This document shows, piece by piece, positions 24,078 to 35,274 of a DNA stretch of 64,000 nt. Position 1 is the stretch's first letter. The number at the start of each line of letters is the position of its first letter. Where the stretch lies: NCBI GenBank assembly GCA_002914845.1, contig JXTC01000003.1, positions 3,500,875 to 3,564,874 on the forward strand, written 5' to 3'. The DNA comes from Trema orientale. Taxonomy: Eukaryota; Streptophyta; Magnoliopsida; Rosales; Cannabaceae. Position numbers and translations under genes: made by a program. The notes beneath the pieces were generated by a model that worked only from the letters and a program-made list of their open reading frames with translations, did no database searches and was not told where the DNA came from.

Positions 24078-25084
24078 GATCAGAAAAAAAAATGAACATA
24101 AAAAAGAATTGTGAAAAAAATGAAATATTAAAGAAAGGACAAAAGTGTAAAACAATGTACACCTCAGCTGTCCATTTAAATAAAATAGACATCTAGCTAT
24201 AAAATTTGAAAAGTGGACATCTATTTAAACCATTGGACATTTACCTAATTTTCCCAGAAAAAATTTCAAGAGCTTCTTTTCGTTGAATCAAATTTTCTAC
24301 TCTTTTTTTTTTTTTGGGGTTTATTATACTACTATGTATATTTTTTATTAGACATATTTTTTATTGGCTTAAGTATGCATGAACAAAAATACCTGACTCA
24401 AAGCCAAAAATAAAAAAAAATAAAAAGCAAGATAACGATGTAAAATTAAAAAAGAAATAATTAACAAATAAATGAGGAATAAGTAAGAAAGATATAACTT
24501 GAAGATTTTATTTCCAAGAAATCTAGTATCTCTTCAAATCAAAGTCTTTTATTGCCTTCTTTTTTTTTTCTTTTTATTTTCGAGTTATTTTTCTTTTCCA
24601 TTCCTCCCATCTATATATGTTATTTCTTTTTTAGCAAACATGTAGCATGTACATTTCAAAAAAAGAAAAAAAAAAAAACATGTAGCATGTAGAAGAAATC
24701 TTTGGAAGATAGTAGCAGTGTGTAAAGAAGTCTTGAAAAAAAGAGAAGATTTTTATTTTGAGAAAGATGAAATATTATGTAAATGAAGAAGATTTCAGTT
24801 TCCCAGGAAAAAAAAAAGACGTGGAGAAAGTGTTTCAAAAAAGAAAAAAGGAATGAAAAAAGCTCTCTCGCCTCCCCCCAAAAAAAATCTAAAGCGACTT
24901 TCCAAAAAAAAAATCTTGTGAAATAGAGTTTTTAAAAAATAAGAAAATACAGGAAACAAATTAATTTTTCTTTTAAAAGACTCTTTAAAAAAATGATATC
25001 TGACAATAGAAAATGTAATTACATAACTAAAAATGTAATAAACAATATTTAATTTCAATAATATATAATGATAAATATGTGAAA

Positions 25085-25286
25085 GGATGATGCTAGGTAT
25101 ACCAAAATTTGTACCAAATTTTTAATACCAACACATGTGGTATTTGAGTTGGTATTATTTAATTGATATATTAAAACTTACCACAAATAAGTTAATCATA
25201 TTCACCAATTGAATATTGCCAACTTACATGCCACATGTGTTAGTATTAAAAATTTGGTAAAAAATTTGGTACACATAGCATTATCC
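25085..25286. mobile_element. 202-bp MULE-MITE with 9-bp target duplication
   Basis: Terminal inverted repeats extend about 60 bp: the left end GGATGATGCTAGGTATACCA pairs with the right end, whose complement reads GGATAATGCTATGTGTACCA, and both continue through ACCAAATTTTTAATAC and ACACATGTGG. A perfect 9-bp duplication TATGTGAAA flanks it (25076-25084 and 25287-25295). The length of the duplication places it with Mutator-like elements. No coding capacity. Confidence 0.88.
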
Positions 25287-25340
25287 TATGTGAAAAATCT
25301 TTGTTTCATGTTTTTGTGTAAAAGTATTCTAAAAACTAGT

Positions 25341-25621
25341 GAAGAAGGCGAAAAGGATATGGATAGGACTAATTTGGGTCAAAATGGCTTTTTTGTTCAT
25401 TTTAATGGCAGTTTTAGGAGTGTCAAGAACATCATGATCTATAGCCAACGACTTCTTGAACATGAAAAGACCATTATTTAAGATTTTTTCATGGTCAAGA
25501 ACTTTTTGACCATAGGTCAAGACGTACTTAACACTCCCGAAAATGCTATTTTCAAACAATTGCACAAAAAATTCAATTTGGCCCAAGTTAGTCTTATCTA
25601 TATCATTTCCTCGAGAAGAAG
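25341..25621. mobile_element. Foldback element with arms of about 140 bp
   Basis: The left arm (about 25341-25480) and right arm (about 25483-25621) are imperfect reverse complements with almost no loop. Matching blocks include GATAGGACTAATTTGGG against GATAAGACTAACTTGGG, and TTTTAGGAGTGTCAAG against TTTTCGGGAGTGTTAAG. Reading frames on both strands therefore encode similar peptides, which is an effect of the symmetry and not evidence of genes. A transcript would form a long hairpin. No target duplication was found. Confidence 0.75.
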
Positions 25622-25719
25622 AGGGAAAATGAAAGGGCTTCTTACAAATATCAAGCCCCAAAGTAAAAAAGATTGGAAAATTTTAAATGGGCTGAATTTT
25701 GGGAGAAGTTCTTAAATAC

Positions 25720-27025
25720 CCGTTTATAAAACCATATTTTAATAAATACCCGTTTTTTATTTTTATTTCATCAATATTCATATTATACTCATTATTGGAG
25801 AAATGTAGATCACTAACGTTTTTCACATAATGCTATACATTTCACTACATTAATTGAACACTATGATCTATATTTCATAAATAAAAATTACATTAAAAAT
25901 TGGCATACATTTTAAAATGTATACCATAGGTCAAATTTATAATGAAAAATATAAATATATATTAGATATCACTTCCCCCTAAATTGTCTCCATGCGCTAA
26001 TTAATTTGGTGCACAAAAAGCATGAGATAGAGGCGCCTATTGGTCTTATACCACAAGGGTAGTGTACCAGTCTGAGCGTGTATATACAACTACCGTAATA
26101 AACTGATCATAGAACATCTAATGGTAACTACATATATGAGTACGAAAATACACGTTATTAGAACCATTCTAAATTGCAATCCTCTTGAATTTTATATCTA
26201 ATGCTAACTGCAAATAAATATATAATGAACCATATCTTATAAGAAAATTCCATCCAACAGTATAAGAGTTGTTAGCGTCAGACGCATCACAATTTTCTAT
26301 TTAGGTGAGATCTATATGAGTCTAATTATGAATTCCATTCTGATGTATTTTGAAATGCGCCAATCCATTTGTTGCATTTTATGTTAATAACCTTGAAAGT
26401 GAAATTGTGAATGTTCAAACTTCAACATTTAGTCCAATTACATTGTCACATTTACTACGTATAGATAGTTATATAGCATATGAGACCAGTGAACAACTGA
26501 AATATATAGACTTGTTTGGACCGAAAATTTGGGTTGCAAGCCCAAGTTGTGCTTGGTTTCCGGCAGTTCTTTATCCGAATATATTATATCAATATAGTGC
26601 CTTACTTAGTTGTCACCTATCTAGTTGAATTGAATAGTTTTGCTCGTCATACGTGGAAGCCACACGAATAAAATGAAAAAACAATAATATATATGCCACT
26701 TAAGTCTACCCTTTATCCACACATTGCTTTTGTAGTAGTAAAGATAGATAAAGAGAAAATCTAAGTATTCCACAACCAAACAAGCCCCGACCAATGAAAA
26801 CACTCCAACTAAGCTTTCTTCCACCCTCCACCTTATCCACCTCCCATCTTTGCTTCACCACCACCAATCTCAACATCCTAAGAATCTAAAAACCTTCTCT
26901 CCACACTCCTCAACTCCAAATTTTATTTTCTTTCCTCCAATTTCTCGAGAAAATCCCCGAGAAAAATATCCAACACCGATCGATCAAACCGGGGTAACTA
27001 ATAACTCAACCCAAAAAAGGCAATA
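25720..27025. other. PSAF: Intergenic region and promoter of psaF
   Basis: No gene is seen between 25720 and about 26700. The last 300 bp before psaF contain TTATCC/GATAA motifs (for example near 26711 and 26832), which match light-responsive I-box cores, and a CCAAT at about 26790. A clear TATA box is not evident. The leader before the ATG is rich in CT and CCA. Confidence 0.4.
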
Positions 27026-27712
27026 ATGTCTCTCACAATTCCCACCAACCTCTCCAAATCCATGCTCAAGCCAAAGCTGGCCTCTCCAATGGCAGCTCCA
27101 AGGTTGCACCGATCCGGCTTCGTCGTCTGCTCCGCCGCCCCACCGGAGAAGACTTCCTCAGCCGGAGAGAGCCAGCTGAAGGCGTTCTCTGCCGCTTTGG
27201 CCCTATCGTCGATCCTCCTCTCGGCGGCGCCGCTGCCGGCCGCCGCCGACATCGCCGGACTGACGCCGTGCAAGGACTCGAAGCAATTCGCGAAGCGCGA
27301 GAAGACGCAGATCAAGAAGCTGGAGTCGTCGCTGAAGCTTTACGCGCCGGACTCAGCGCCGGCGCTGGCGATCAAGGCGACGATCGAGAAGACGAAGAGG
27401 CGGTTCGAGTTCTACGGCAAGGCGGGGCTGCTGTGCGGAGCCGATGGGCTGCCGCACTTGATCGTGAGCGGCGACCAGAGGCACTGGGGCGAGTTCATCA
27501 CCCCAGGACTGCTCTTCTTGTACATCGCCGGTTGGATCGGGTGGGTTGGCCGGAGCTACTTGATCGCCATTCGAGGGGAAAAGAAGCCGACGCAGAAGGA
27601 GATTATCATCGACGTGCCTTTGGCTCTGAGTTTGGTGTTTAGAGGGTTCAGTTGGCCTATTGCTGCTTATAGAGAGCTCCTTAATGGTGAACTCATTGCC
27701 AAGGACGTCTAA
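27026..27712 (+). CDS. PSAF: Photosystem I reaction centre subunit III precursor (PsaF), chloroplast
   Basis: This complete intronless gene encodes 228 residues. PsaF is the thylakoid subunit of photosystem I that docks plastocyanin on the lumen side. The precursor has a stromal transit peptide rich in Ser, Lys and Ala (about 1-50), then a hydrophobic thylakoid-transfer segment ([21 protein letters not shown]). The predicted mature protein starts at Asp75 ([19 protein letters not shown]) and is 154 residues, the expected size. The Lys-rich helical region that binds plastocyanin ([15 protein letters not shown]), the two mature cysteines (TPC, LLC) and the membrane span [14 protein letters not shown] are intact. 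GC content is far higher than in the flanking DNA, especially in the 5' half. Confidence 0.98.
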   Translation: MSLTIPTNLSKSMLKPKLASPMAAPRLHRSGFVVCSAAPPEKTSSAGESQLKAFSAALALSSILLSAAPLPAAADIAGLTPCKDSKQFAKREKTQIKKLESSLKLYAPDSAPALAIKATIEKTKRRFEFYGKAGLLCGADGLPHLIVSGDQRHWGEFITPGLLFLYIAGWIGWVGRSYLIAIRGEKKPTQKEIIIDVPLALSLVFRGFSWPIAAYRELLNGELIAKDV

Positions 27713-29400
27713 AATATTAGCTTGTCAGTATTCTCTCTCTTCTGCCTCAGGTTTGCTTCTTTTTCTCTTCTTTCTCTCAATTTATAGAAGAGAATGTCAT
27801 ATATGGTGAGAAATGGAAATATAATTTGTCATTTCAGTGACACTAAATTGAATGCTTTTCTTGAACATGCTAGATTTTCTCCAAGTTCTGTTGTTTAATT
27901 TAGTTCATATCATGTACTTAGACTTTTAAAATGCATGTTATATGCGAATATTCTCATTTTTTATTTAATGGTGTTAGTAGTGGGCGTAATTTTGAACAAC
28001 TTGAATTATTTTCCGGTGGAAAAAAAATTTGAAAATGTTGTTTAGTATAAATTGATCTCTTTATAAAAAAGAATATTCACTTTTGTAATTAATGTGATGT
28101 TCTTTTGGTATCTTGTAATAATTGAACTCCATTAGCATTTATGAAAATGTATTTAATTATTCGTTTCTTTAAATTTTATTATGAAGATTTTTTTTTGGTT
28201 TTTCAAAACAAAATATAAAGGAAACGGAAATTAACAAGGTTTTTTGATTCTTCAATTAACAAGGGTTAATGAATAATTAAATTTTTCGCCTCCATAACTA
28301 CTTTAACAGCTTATATTAATCTTATAGAAATTTTGGTTGATTAAATTTAAGCTTATTTAGTTCGTTTATTAGTGTCAGTGTGTATCATTCACAACATTTA
28401 AATTATATATATATTTTTAGATTATGTACATTACTTTCCTTTTTTGAATTTTTTTAAGAGATTTTGTAGATTTCTGTTCACATATGCGTTCATATATACA
28501 CACACATACATAGAGAAATATTTATAAATATCTCCCAAGAAAACTATTCATTTATTTATTTATTTAATTTGTTAATTACATTCCTTTTTTCTTTTTGGAA
28601 CATAGAGCTATGAGATCAAATACCAATGAGAGAAGATTGAATGCTTGAGTTTGGGAGTAACTTGGAATGTATTTGTTCAAGCAAAAGAGTTAATGTATGT
28701 TGAGGTTACGATGGGAAGGCTGGTGGCTACATTTCTTGTATCTAATTGTGAAATTTTTAGTTGTTTTGTATGTACGCGATGGTTGCACCAAATACCCAAC
28801 TCTTCGCTTATTTTATTTTTTCCCCCCTCCCTTTACAACTTTTACTTCTCTTACCTAACTATCTTTGACGATTAATTACTCTCTTGATGGGAATTATTAT
28901 ACAATGCATCGAGAAAAAATTTTACTTTAGGAAATATATCATACTATTACTTTAGGAAATATATGTACAACAATACGCTAATAACAGTTGAAATTTTTTG
29001 AAAATTTTCATTTTTCAAAAAAAGAAAATTGTTGAAAATTTTCCGAAGAAAAATATTATATTAATCATTAATCTGATTGGTCATATTTTTTTTTTATCTT
29101 ATTAACTGAATTTGATTACTGACTAATAATTGAAGATAATAAAACGGCCTCAAAAAATGGCCCAATTAATTCACTGACTTATTAATCGTCAGGTCAAAAT
29201 GCAAGAGAGTCAGAGAGTCAACTCACATGGTAAAAACTGGAATCTCAGCCAGCTATATAAAAACCCAATTTTTAAAAGAGTAACAAGGTAATTTAAATTA
29301 AGGGCATTTTGGTAAATTAAAATTTTCAGAATTAAAAACAAATTAATAATATTTTATATAAGTGGTAGGACCTACTTTGTCTTTAATGGCATATTTACAA
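27713..29400. other. Downstream of psaF, no gene seen
   Basis: AT-rich. ACTTTAGGAAATATAT occurs twice (28923 and 28949). A short palindrome of GAAAATTTTC blocks lies near 28995-29045. Nothing resembles a protein or an RNA gene. Confidence 0.45.
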
Positions 29401-32400
29401 TGCAATACTCCTCTCTTCCTCACCCGACTCCCTCTTTTTTTATCTAGTTTTTCTTTTTCTTTTCTTCCTTCAGCCATGGCCAAACCACCAATTTCTCTCT
29501 TCTCTCTGTGTATAACCATAAGGAAACAGTTATCATGAGCCTCGTCACCTTACTCTTTGCCATGCCACCTTCAAGATCTGACCTCCTCCTGCTTGGTTGG
29601 TTGTTGGAATACGGAGTTACAGGAGGTCAAACTAGGCCAAACGACCACAAAATGAAAACGACCATGCAATTTTCCGGTGCCACCGTGCCACCGTCCGACT
29701 ACCTGGAGGGTTGCCTTTAGTCTCTTTCGACTCATCTCATCACGAGCTTCCATTCAAGATCTTTCTCACGTCCTCGTTCGTTGCTGGTGAGCATTCCATA
29801 ATTTTCGTTGTTTTTATAATTAGTTTTTGTCATTTTATAGTAATTTTGTGAAGTTATTTTTATGCTCATAAAAGTTATATAAGTTGATAGAGGAAATTGA
29901 ATCATGAATAAATATGTAGTGTTGTATTGAGTTGAAATCTGGTTTGAGAGAAATCTTAAATTGAAAAATGTGATATTTTTCTAATTCGGGACAAAAATGA
30001 TATTTTTGCAAAACTGAATAGTGTGCAAAAATGAATAGTGTTGGACTAGGGTCTGTTATTATTCAGATTTGGGTCTTGGGCTGAGATTAGAAAACTATTA
30101 CTTTTTGAAATATTATTGCAAAAATGACATTTTAACAAATAACCAGTTAGGGCTGACAATTTTCTACACGACACGACGATACGACTCGAAAATGACACAA
30201 AATAAATGGGCTTGGGTGACCCATTTAATTTTCGTGTCAATTTCGGATTGGAATGTATAGCACGTATAATAAACGTGTGGGTTTCGGGTCAACCCGCTTA
30301 ACCCAAAAATGACCCGTGTAACCCGTTTAATTAAACGTGTCGTTTTCGTGTCATTTTCGTATCGTGTCAACACGACACTAATATGACACATTTATTAATA
30401 TTTTAATATATTAAACGTGATTTTAATTAATTCTAAGCATATTTATAGGAGTTTAATTAAATTAAGTAGTTATAATCGTATTAAATTAGAATAATCGTGT
30501 TAATTTTGAATAATCGTGTCAAACGGGTCATAATATGGCACATGACACGTTTATTAAACGGGTTACATGTGTTGTGTCGTGTTACACGTTTATTAATCGT
30601 GTCGTGTTCGGGTCTAAATTTTTAACACGTTTATTAGTCGTGTCGTATTCGAGTTAGGTATTATCGTGTCGTGTTGTAATCGTGTCGACTCGAACACGAC
30701 ACGATAACACGAATTACCAGCCCTATAACCAGTGAAGTTAATAATTTTTCAAATTATTTTCGAAAGTATTATTTTCTAAAATAATTATGTGATAATGATA
30801 TTTTCTAAATATTTCAGAAAAGTGAGATTTTTGCAAATAATCAGCAAAAATGATATTTTTCTAAATTCTTTTGAAAGGTGGTATTTATGTAATTCTTGAA
30901 TTTTTGAGCATAACTTATGCTCGGGACCTCGAAACTGATTTTTGAATTCGAATTTGGATTCAGTGAGGTCGAGACATGAAGTTTGATAAAAAATATGACT
31001 ATGTTTCATAGTGGCACGAAAATTAGAATTTTGTGGCACAAAAATTACATCGTTTTGCGTGCCACAGACCAGTCCCGCACTGGGATCTGTTTTTGACAAG
31101 GTGTATGTCTAATCTAATATTTTTGGGTGCTCTGAATTCAATGATGACCTCCGTTTCTTAAGTTGGAGCTTTGGTGAAAAAGTCACTTTTTCAAGTGGAC
31201 TTACTAGGATCCGAAAACTGTCATTTGAATACCCAAGTAGTCAATGGGAGTTTCTTCGAGAGCATTGGCTTGGTATTATTACCATATCGAGGTAGGGGTT
31301 CAATTACCTGATTTTAAATCTGTTTTGATTTATAATTACATTAAAAATTATTTTTGAAAAATTGTGATTTTACGATGAATTTGCAAATGGTTGTATTATA
31401 CTGGGATTGGACTGTATGGATTTTTTATACATATGTTTTATATTGTGATTAGGGGGTTAAACAGCGGTGTACTATCCATGTACAATAAATCCCAGAATAA
31501 TGCCAAGTTGGATTTTTGAAGGATGATATGATTTTTAGATGTATGGTTATTGTAAACAGTTACATATTGTACATACCATAAAATCACACATGAGATACAT
31601 CTTAAGCATCGCGGTGTTTAGTGAGTGACTAGCATCCCTGCCCTCAGTGAGAGCCCGTAAACTGGCGCAGGGTTTTTTTGATTATTCCCATTCAGTAGGT
31701 GTAGGCATTCAGTTTCCCCTCTGGTTCAGTAGGCTTAGATACATGGGTGTTCCTCCAGTTTTCTGGGATAGGTATCAAGTAGCGAGTACTTGTTACACGT
31801 AGTACGAATTTTTCTAGTTCGTGATGAGAGAATGTGAGCTCATGAGATGGGTTGATTTATGATATGTACAATCTTGTATTTCTAGTTTTGGTTTTGAATA
31901 TGTGATTGTTCTGGATGCCAATTGTATTATAAACTTGGTTTACAAATAGATTTTGGAAAAGTATTAACCATGCAGATTTGGTAAAAATTGTATCTATTCA
32001 AAGAGGTAATTGAATTACTACTGAGCATGCGAATGCTCACCCCCCTTACTTCTCCCACTTTTAGGTATTTGACTATTTAAGGTAGTCGTCTTGATGAATA
32101 GATAAGTTGTGCAGCTTGTGTATGATATTTCTACTTTAAATCCCTAGTGGGTGTTCGTACTTCGTTATCCTTCTTTCCTTGTTCAGTTATTTACCCAAGA
32201 TTAGTAAGTGGATATATGAGGATGATTTTGTTGTTAAATTGAGTATTTAAAACAATAAGAGATTTTATGTAACACATTTTGGAAATTGAACTAAATATTT
32301 CAATTAAACTCAATTTATCAAAGTTTATGATTTCTCAACAAGTTCTAAAAGAGATAGCTAGAAATATTCCTAAACTTTTAATGGTATTTTTATCAAGTAA

Positions 32401-32650
32401 TTAAAACTAATAAGTGTTTTAATAAATAAGGAATTTATGGTGATTTGAGGATCAAAATGAAATTATCTAATACTTTATTTCTCTTAAATTCTGTAAAATT
32501 AATATTTTATTATATTTTCACTTAAAAATAATAAAAGTCACGGCTTTAGATTTCCGATCGTGGCAGCTAAGTCAAAAGACACCGAACCCAAGTCTCACGT
32601 ATTCTCCCTTTGTTCTCAACCTTGCTAGAAGTAGAGACCATTTACAGAGG
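29400..32650 (+). mobile_element. Probable LTR-retrotransposon relic (non-coding), with nested hAT element
   Basis: There is no coding sequence. The GAGCATGCGAATGCTCACCCC phrase near 32022 followed by a pyrimidine block, and the end with GTCACGGC...CGATCGTGGCA at about 32537-32567, resemble long LTRs of Ty3/gypsy elements. A similar end (AGACTAAAATGAAAT, then ATGTCACGGCCTAAG) occurs at 47058-47195, so this is a dispersed family. I could not define TG...CA ends or a target duplication; boundaries are approximate and the class is inferred. A hAT element at 30148-30725 has inserted into it. Confidence 0.4.
30148..30725. mobile_element. Non-autonomous hAT element with 8-bp target duplication
   Basis: The 578-bp element has terminal inverted repeats: left TAGGGCTGACAATTTT, right AATTACCAGCCCTA. 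It is flanked by a perfect 8-bp direct repeat TAACCAGT (30140-30147 and 30726-30733), the size expected for hAT elements. The interior is rich in CGTGTC and GACACG repeats. No transposase is present. Confidence 0.88.
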
Positions 32651-32939
32651 CGCCATCATCTGAATAAAGCAGCTAAGTCTAGTTAAAAAAAAATAAAAAT
32701 TGTATACATACACAGAGATATGATACGTGCCCATTCCATCAAGAAAGACATAATGCGTACTCTAAATAATGCATATATTATATACATGAAAATTAGCATA
32801 CATAACATCATCTTTCATACAACAAAAGGGGCACCGATAAATAATAATAACATTTTTTCTGCCAGGGTTTTTCCTCAAATAGGGAATTATTAAACAACTT
32901 AATAATATATTTAATTAAAGAAATAAATAAAAAACACTC

Positions 32940-33175
32940 AGCTACAGGACACCGATCCATTAGGTAATTTTTTTAACCTATAGGTATTGTTTTACCTAAT
33001 TAAAATTTATCACGTACATCTATATGATAAAATGTAGAGAGAGAAAGAACATTAAATAATTTATATTTATTGTTATTATTATTATTTTTCAATAACTCAA
33101 ATCATGATAGTCATAAGATAATGATCTAACAGTTAAAATAAATAAAAAAAAAGCTATTGGATTATGGCCTCTTAT
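32940..33175. repeat. Dispersed MITE-like repeat, copy 1
   Basis: The left end GATCCATTAGGTAATTTTTT and the complement of the right end, AATCCAATAGCTTTTTTTTT, are weakly inverted. The block TAGGTAT...ACCTA...AAATTTATCACGTACATC matches the repeat at about 45825-46055. No target duplication was resolved. Confidence 0.4.
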
Positions 33176-33391
33176 ATACATAAAAATATATATATATGTA
33201 TGTGTGTATATGTATGTATATATAATGAACAAAGAACAATCGGTGATGGTTCATCAGAATTTGATATTTGTAAATTATTAATATGTTATAATTTAGAGTT
33301 TTAGGAAGCCAAAGAGGCATAAACGGGTATTAAAAGAATATTTGTTATTTTTCACTCATTAGTCGGCTACATACGCATCAAATAATCCTGT

Positions 33392-33402
33392 GTATATATA
33401 TA
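33392..33402 (+). promoter_or_regulatory. TATA element of the cysteine-rich peptide gene
   Basis: GTATATATATA lies about 45-55 bp upstream of the ATG at 33446. Transcription beginning about 30 bp downstream would start after the in-frame ATG at 33404, so the ATG at 33446 becomes the likely start. Confidence 0.5.
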
Positions 33403-33445
33403 GATGGTAGAAGTTGTAGAAATTGTTGTATGCGCACAAGAGAAA

Positions 33446-35274
33446 ATGGTTAACAGTTATAAGAATTTTTGGCTTTTGAAATTTGTCTTGATGCTTTCTG
33501 TCGTCTTTGCTGAACATACAGCTGAAGGTATATTTATATATGAGAAAATTTGGTTTTCAAATATAGAGAAAGATTGTGTTATGTGATCATGATATTAGGT
33601 TTACAAGTACAACACACACTGCTCTGCTACTAATACTATGAGTGCTAAGCATATCTTACTTAAAGTAAAGTTTCTTTTATGCCCATTTGGTAGATATATA
33701 TCAACCTTTGTACTTTTCTTGTTTCAATCAATATCAGCTTTTGGACTAATTATTCGAATTTTTCCTAAATAAATCCCCTCTTTTTTTTTTTTTTTTTGGG
33801 AAAAGGACCTCCTGGGATTAAAACATTAATAAAGATTAAGTATAAATGTCCAGATGAATATGAGGATGAATAAGAGAGATCCATCCCAAAAATACAAACA
33901 GAGGAATCCAAACCCATTTTAGCAAAAGAGTGGACTGTCCTATTGGTATCTCTAGAGATACGACAGCAAAAAGCACCTCTTGTAAGGATTAACGTTGCAA
34001 TAATATCACTCGGTAGATTAGATTTTCTAAATATATCGCTATATCAATTCTTTGATACTATTGTATATTAGATTTTATTTCGAGTCTGTATGTCTATTAT
34101 TTGATATACTAAATCCAGTTTCTGTATACCTAAAGAAAAAAAAAAGAAGAAGAAAAAACTAATATCTGTACATCAGAATTGATATTTGAGTCTATAGAAT
34201 TTTTAAACCTGAGATTTACTTTTAAGGGTCCCAAAATTATGCCATTTTGCTAAGAATTCCAATTCTTAATAGTTGAAAATTAAAAATTTGTGTTGCTTGT
34301 TGTGTTTCGAGTCGAGTATATTTAGTTCAGCTAGCCCTAAGCCAAGAAAACAACAACAAAAATAAAATAAAAATAATTAAATTCACTGCCCATTTTTATA
34401 TCCATTTAATTGTTCTTGAAGGTGGATTTTCTTATTTTATTCTTGCCACATTTTTTTTTTAAATTTATACAAAATGTCTTTTTTGTGAACTGGTTGAACA
34501 CAATCAAATCCATTCCCCTATTCTTTCGCAGCTTCACCCTCCTTCTTTGAACACAACATCATTTCTAATCCACAAGAGGCCTACGTACCCATCTTTCTCA
34601 TGTCCTTCCTTATTCCTGACAAGGACATTCATCTCGCTCTTCCAGCATCGTCCTTGCTCAAGAGCATAATATCAACTACTCATCCTTTGACTCTTCAGTT
34701 TCTCTTCTCAAGGACTGATCCATAACTTTAGACCCTAAAATGGTAACTAATTAGGAGAGCATTACAAACTTCTATATTGATGAGGACAAAAAAATACTAT
34801 AATGGCAGATGTTCATGATAAATTCCCAAAATTAACTAACGTGTCTATGAGTCTAACTGATGAAAACATTTATTTAATGTTGAATAAACAAAATATTTAC
34901 ATAAATTGTATGATGACAATCTTTCTTTTTTTCATTTTTTTTTTTTGACAAAGAGTAAGGAATTCAAACCTTGAACTTTTACATTGAATATGAGGTGTGT
35001 GGCAACTAATCATGCTAAATCTGCGACTATAATTAAAATGATAATTAATTTTGATTATTTTTATTTTTTTTTCCAACGCCGTAAAAGCTGAACAATGTTT
35101 TTTTTTTTTTACCTAACAGATTGGAAAGAAGTTCCACTAGATGATATTAGACGTTGTGAAACTGATAAACAATGTACTATTAGATGCAGAAATCGATATT
35201 GGAATTCAAAAGGAGGGCTATGTAAGAGAACTTTTTTTGTTCGAAGATCTTTTTGTAAATTACAAAATAAATGA
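33446..35274 (+). CDS. Putative secreted cysteine-rich peptide, two exons
   Basis: Exon 1 is 33446-33527 and exon 2 is 35120-35274, joined by a 1592-bp GT-AG intron in phase 1 with a strong poly-T tract before the acceptor. The product is 78 residues. Exon 1 encodes a signal peptide (MVNSYKNFWLLKFVLMLSVV, then FAEHTAE). Exon 2 begins DWKEVPLDDIRR and has five cysteines spaced C-x5-C-x3-C-x11-C-x10-C, with a basic C-terminus ending QNK. A signal peptide on exon 1, a phase-1 intron and a cysteine-rich exon 2 is the architecture of plant defensin-like and related secreted peptides, and C-x5-C-x3-C is found in that class. I do not recognise the exact family. An odd cysteine count would leave one free Cys or imply a dimer. 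No expression evidence is available. Confidence 0.55.
33845..33990 (-). pseudogene. RNase H-like (LINE/RVT_3) fragment in the peptide-gene intron
   Basis: The minus strand translates to CCRISRDTNRTVHSFAKMGLD, resembling the R-x-x-N-x-x-A-H-x-L-A-K-x-G motif at the end of plant RNase H-like domains in non-LTR retroelements. It is a short fragment without start or continuation, embedded in the intron of the cysteine-rich peptide gene. Confidence 0.5.

Noticed and set aside
23811-24196. Long open frames on both strands through the GA block
   Set aside because: They encode only Ser-Leu or Arg-Glu repeats from a dinucleotide tract.
25329-25715. Similar-looking proteins on opposite strands
   Set aside because: The similarity comes from the foldback symmetry of the DNA, and no domain is recognisable.
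26350-26628. 92-residue frame upstream of psaF
   Set aside because: AT-rich codons, no motif and no promoter context.
29508-29720. 70-residue frame with a hydrophobic start
   Set aside because: No recognisable motif; it lies in LTR-like sequence with no promoter or splice support.
33404-33445. Earlier ATG for the cysteine-rich peptide
   Set aside because: It sits directly on the TATA element, so it would lie upstream of the transcript; it would also bury the signal peptide behind 14 residues.
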